Positions 61,073 through 64,000 of a stretch of 64,000 bases of DNA are shown here, piece after piece. Below the pieces are notes generated by a model. It had not been told where the DNA came from. It made no database searches and saw only the letters and a program-made list of their open reading frames with translations. This stretch comes from JAKPUX01 sp035353815. GTDB lineage: Bacteria; Zhuqueibacterota; Zhuqueibacteria; Residuimicrobiales; Residuimicrobiaceae. The translations under genes were made by a program, and so were the position numbers. The stretch lies in the NCBI GenBank assembly GCA_035353815.1, contig DAOQAG010000005.1, positions 58,840 through 122,839 on the forward strand. The letters run 5' to 3'. Numbering within the stretch: position 1 is the first letter of the stretch; each line of letters opens with the position of its first letter.

Positions 61073-62341
61073 TCAGCGCAGGGTCCTTGATCTGGATCGT
61101 GTGCTGCGGCTGATCCCCCAGCGCTGGCCGCAGAAACGGCATTCGCGGGTTTCGGTAAAACTGTGGGTGTCGATCGTGTCGGTTTCCACGGTACGGTGCC
61201 CATCCTGGTAATACCGGGTTGTGGTGTCGGTCTGCCGGGTCGTGCCGGCGTCGTGCATGCCGGCGATGCGGCCGGCACCGATGCGGTGGCATTTGGGGCA
61301 GCGATCCTCGGTGACGCGGTCGAGCGCCCCGATGATCACACCGATCAGCATTGCGCCGGCGAGGAACTGGGCCAGCGTCCGGGAAAATCCGCCAAGAAAC
61401 GGGGGAATGGTCGGGATGAAGCTGCCGATGAAGGCCAGCCCCGTCATGATCACCGCCATGGCGATGAGGAATTTGAGCAGGCCATTGTTCAGCGCCCGCA
61501 CCCGGCCGAGGCTGCGGTAGAGCAGGGCGAAGACCGCCACGCCCGGCAGGAGCAGGAGGCCCAGCCACTGGATCGCAAGGATCAACAGGCTGACGATGGG
61601 GTGGAGGGCGCGGAGATCATCCAGCTTTTTGAAGATGCGGTACAAGAGGATATGGTTGGCCGCTGACGGCACGCCGTCACCATGCTGCAAAAAAGCCTGC
61701 CAGACCCATCCCTCATCGCCCTGGCTGCTCCTAATCTTGCCCCAGCGGGTGGTGCGGATCAGCTGGATCACCTTTTCCCCCCTGGCGATGCGGATCTTGC
61801 CGGGTGAGTCGGGGAGCCGGTTCACGGTATCGGGGAGCAGGTAAAGGGAGCGGTCGGCGCGGATCTCCTCCGTGATCGCGGGTTCGACGCGGCTCTCGTG
61901 CACCCAGCCGCTGGTGCCATCCGCCAGCCGGATCCGGTAGGAGGCACCCTGGATCAACAGCCGCTGCGCCCGCATACCACGACGCAGCCGCCCGCTCTTG
62001 GCTCCGCTGGTGTCCGCCTGGCGATACGCAGCACCGCGCTCTTGCATCAGCGGCCAGTCCCGGGAGATGGTGACACTGTCCGGGCTCGGGATCTGCAACA
62101 GATCGCGGCGCACCCAGCCGCACCGCTTGCTTTTCAGGGCCACCTTGACCCATTCGGCATCGACCTGGAGCACGGGATAGAGTTGTCCGGATTTGAAGGT
62201 GGCGAGTACGCTGTCCGGTGCCGCGGGGCGGGCCACCACCTGTCCGGATGCGGCGGCCGTTACGGTTCCGGGGGTTGCGGCGTCCACAAGGCCGGGCAGC
62301 AGAAGGGCCGCGAGGGCCAGGAGGCAGGTTCGCAGGGTCAT
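61073..62341 (-). CDS. SH3-repeat membrane protein with C-terminal zinc ribbon
   Basis: 422 residues. Signal peptide (LRTCLLALAALLLPGLVDA), then three SH3-like segments with the typical W-V core (VDAEWVKVALKSKRCGWVRR, GTSGWVHESRVE, GDEGWVWQAFLQ), three to four membrane helices between about 255 and 350, and a C-terminal domain with CPKCH and CRFCG, a probable zinc ribbon. The SH3 part would be outside the cytoplasm and the ribbon inside, a two-sided architecture I do not recognise. Alone on its strand; 78 bp from the next gene. Confidence 0.65.
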   Translation of the reverse strand: MTLRTCLLALAALLLPGLVDAATPGTVTAAASGQVVARPAAPDSVLATFKSGQLYPVLQVDAEWVKVALKSKRCGWVRRDLLQIPSPDSVTISRDWPLMQERGAAYRQADTSGAKSGRLRRGMRAQRLLIQGASYRIRLADGTSGWVHESRVEPAITEEIRADRSLYLLPDTVNRLPDSPGKIRIARGEKVIQLIRTTRWGKIRSSQGDEGWVWQAFLQHGDGVPSAANHILLYRIFKKLDDLRALHPIVSLLILAIQWLGLLLLPGVAVFALLYRSLGRVRALNNGLLKFLIAMAVIMTGLAFIGSFIPTIPPFLGGFSRTLAQFLAGAMLIGVIIGALDRVTEDRCPKCHRIGAGRIAGMHDAGTTRQTDTTTRYYQDGHRTVETDTIDTHSFTETRECRFCGQRWGISRSTRSRSRTLR

Positions 62342-62419
62342 AGTCTTTCCTCGAATGATCGTCTCTGTCAGCGGATGATGCGGTGGAATAGGGCTGGAGC
62401 GGAAGGCTTCAGGCCGGGT

Positions 62420-63544
62420 CTAGTTCTCCTTGTGCGTGTAAAGGACATGGCGCGCGGCCAGATCGGCCAGGATGCGCTCGAAACAGCCTGCTGCGGCGCC
62501 GATATATTCCGGCGGGCAAATTCCCTTGCGGTTAAAGTGGCCCTCCAGCACCAGGCGCGCTGCGGCGGTAGCGGTGTACCCGGTCGTGCGCGCCATCGAG
62601 GAGGTGCGGCTCGGCTCGTCGTAAACGTCGTAAAGCGAATAGAGATGAATGCTTCGGCCAGCGGGGGTCGAACCCTCGAGGAGGATCCGCATGACCGTGA
62701 ACTCTTTCTCGCCCTCCTCCAGATGCCAGAGCGGCAACAGCAGCCGGCTGGTCACCTCCCGCGGTGCCACCATGGTCCCCTGGACGGAGACGGGGGTGTC
62801 GGAGAAAAAGCCGGTCTCGCGCAGGATCTTCATCAGCTGGATGTGCCCCGGATAGCGCAGGGTCTTTTCCTTCATGTTGGGGATGCCCGCTGTTTTGAGC
62901 AGGGTGCGCAGGCCGTCGGTATTGAAGGCCTCGAGGGTGCCGGCAGGGGGGAAGGTCACCAGTTCGGGCTCGGAGAGGGCCGGTCGGGTGACGATCTGTC
63001 CGTTCTCGACCAGGCGGGCCGGGCGCAGGTATTCCTCAATGACGTCGAGCGGGGAGAAGGGCGCCTTGTATTCGAAGGGCCAATCGCGCTGCATCGGCAG
63101 TCCTCCGACCAGGCATTCGAAGCGGTCGATGGTCATGGAGCGCTGGTGATAGCCGATGATCAGGTTGCTCATACCCGGGGCCACGCCGCAATCGACGACC
63201 GCAGTGACCCCTTTCTCCTGAGCCAGGGCATCAAGGCCGAAGGGATCTTCCGGAAAGAAGGAGATGTCTACGCAGTCCACCCCGGCGGCGATGACGGTTT
63301 GAAGGGTCCGGTAGCCCATAAAGCCGGGCACGGCCCCGATGACCAGGTCCTGACCGGCGACGAGAGCGGCGATGCGGCCTGTATCGGCCAGATCGGCGGT
63401 GATGGTTTCCAGGGGAGATCCGGTTTTCAGGGCCGCGAGGGCGGCCGGATCCTTGTCCACGGCCGTGACCGCGGACTCGCGGCAAAGATCGATGGCCATC
63501 GCTTTGCCGACCATCCCGGCGCCGAGCACCATGATTTTTTTCAT
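62420..63544 (-). CDS. Saccharopine-dehydrogenase-family oxidoreductase (lysine 6-dehydrogenase-like)
   Basis: 374 residues from ATG 63544 (GGAG upstream; the longer frame to 63589 is not needed). N-terminal Rossmann fold MKKIMVLGAGMVGKAMAIDL, AVDKDP; active-site region VDCGVAPGMSNLIIGY and later GTLEAFNTDGLRTLL, typical of the lysine 6-dehydrogenase/saccharopine reductase group. Could act on lysine, saccharopine or carboxynorspermidine-type substrates; the sequence alone does not decide. Divergent from the VIT-like gene. Confidence 0.8.
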   Translation of the reverse strand: MKKIMVLGAGMVGKAMAIDLCRESAVTAVDKDPAALAALKTGSPLETITADLADTGRIAALVAGQDLVIGAVPGFMGYRTLQTVIAAGVDCVDISFFPEDPFGLDALAQEKGVTAVVDCGVAPGMSNLIIGYHQRSMTIDRFECLVGGLPMQRDWPFEYKAPFSPLDVIEEYLRPARLVENGQIVTRPALSEPELVTFPPAGTLEAFNTDGLRTLLKTAGIPNMKEKTLRYPGHIQLMKILRETGFFSDTPVSVQGTMVAPREVTSRLLLPLWHLEEGEKEFTVMRILLEGSTPAGRSIHLYSLYDVYDEPSRTSSMARTTGYTATAAARLVLEGHFNRKGICPPEYIGAAAGCFERILADLAARHVLYTHKEN

Positions 63545-63696
63545 GAGTTCTCCAGACCTTGAAAGAGGCGGTTGCGTGATTTTTTTCAAGGAAAAGTTAG
63601 TTTATTTTCCGATATTAACCAACGAATTTAATGGCTGTGACGGGGATTTTTCTTTGCACGGGGCGCAGGTATCATGAACGGGAGGAACGGAATCTG

Positions 63697-64000
63697 ATGC
63701 GACACGATGAATTGCACCGTTCGGAACGGATCGGCTGGCTGCGCGCCGCAGTTCTCGGCGCCAATGATGGCATTGTCTCCACCGCCAGCCTCATCCTGGG
63801 TGTTGCTGCGGCGGGCGGCGGCCGCGCGGAGGTGGCTGTTGCCGGCATCGCCGGACTGGTAGCCGGCGCCATGTCCATGGCGGCAGGCGAACCATCCCTG
63901 AAGGAACTTGCGGCGGCGGCCGGCGTCCACGCCATGACCGCCTCGCGCGCCCTGCGCAACACGGGGCGCATGCGTCCCGAGACGCGTCAACGGGTGCTCG
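63697..64000 (+). CDS. VIT1/CCC1-like start joined in frame to LacI-type HTH, 3' partial
   Basis: 101 visible residues, running off the window; GGAGG lies 11 nt before ATG 63697. Residues 1-65 begin as a VIT1/CCC1 iron/manganese transporter (AAVLGANDGIVSTASLILGV, GLVAGAMSMAAGE). After MAAGE, where YVSVSSQ is expected, the frame reads PSLKELAAAAGVHAMTASRA then LRNTGRMRPETRQRVL, a LacI-family DNA-binding helix-turn-helix. The junction is near 63890. Either a real fusion or, more likely, a mis-joined assembly. Confidence 0.6.
   Translation, partial: MRHDELHRSERIGWLRAAVLGANDGIVSTASLILGVAAAGGGRAEVAVAGIAGLVAGAMSMAAGEPSLKELAAAAGVHAMTASRALRNTGRMRPETRQRVL

Overview
The window is GC-rich, gene-dense bacterial chromosome. 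It carries a 14-gene respiratory complex I operon and a Tad/Flp pilus operon. Signs of a Gram-negative envelope are two predicted outer-membrane barrels, a secretin and a LolA-like protein with a LolD-type ABC transporter. I see no transposase, integrase, phage gene or CRISPR array. A run of exactly 100 N (4449-4548) and possible joining artefacts suggest a draft or metagenome scaffold. Gene content would suit an FCB-superphylum or neighbouring candidate phylum, but this is an impression; there is no marker gene that settles it.

Layout. 1-13.8 kb is mixed metabolism: a phosphoesterase fragment, an alpha/beta hydrolase, delta-1-pyrroline-5-carboxylate dehydrogenase, then an operon of M29 aminopeptidase, a SelW/Rdx-type selenoprotein whose frame is interrupted by an in-frame UGA (so ordinary gene callers miss it), and a helical-repeat protein. 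Next come a DUF4139 protein, an RsbU/SpoIIE-type phosphatase, a Tat-exported dipeptide-epimerase-like enzyme, a HAD hydrolase, hisS and tRNA-His. 14-25 kb holds a SerA fused to a degraded SerB-like domain, an MFS transporter with a barrel protein, a nucleotidyltransferase, a methyltransferase, alanine racemase, phosphofructokinase, an orphan MinD-like ATPase with a GYF-like head and cysteine tail, and a cold-shock protein.

25.3-39.5 kb is nuoA to nuoN in canonical order, closed by a strong intrinsic terminator. 39.6-48.8 kb is the tad operon: sigma-70-type promoter, flp pilin, a long structured RNA, prepilin peptidase, TadE, CpaB, secretin, TadG, CpaE, CpaF, TadB, TadC. It is followed by a DUF192-methyltransferase fusion. 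49.8-54.4 kb is a signalling set: a YfiR-like (DUF4154) protein, a histidine kinase and an 810-residue REC-PAS-AAA+-Fis protein whose AAA+ domain has lost sigma-54 contact and hydrolysis motifs. Its promoter carries a perfect dyad.

54.5-59.6 kb, on the minus strand, is a five-gene unit of barrel, LolD-like ATPase, two FtsX-type permeases and LolA-like protein, probably an envelope lipid/lipoprotein trafficking or export machine. The end of the window has small genes (acetyltransferase, membrane proteins), an SH3/zinc-ribbon membrane protein, a saccharopine-dehydrogenase-like enzyme, and a truncated reading frame joining a VIT1/CCC1 start to a LacI-type helix-turn-helix, which may be an assembly chimera.

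All functions are inferred from reading the translations and motifs; no database search was run.
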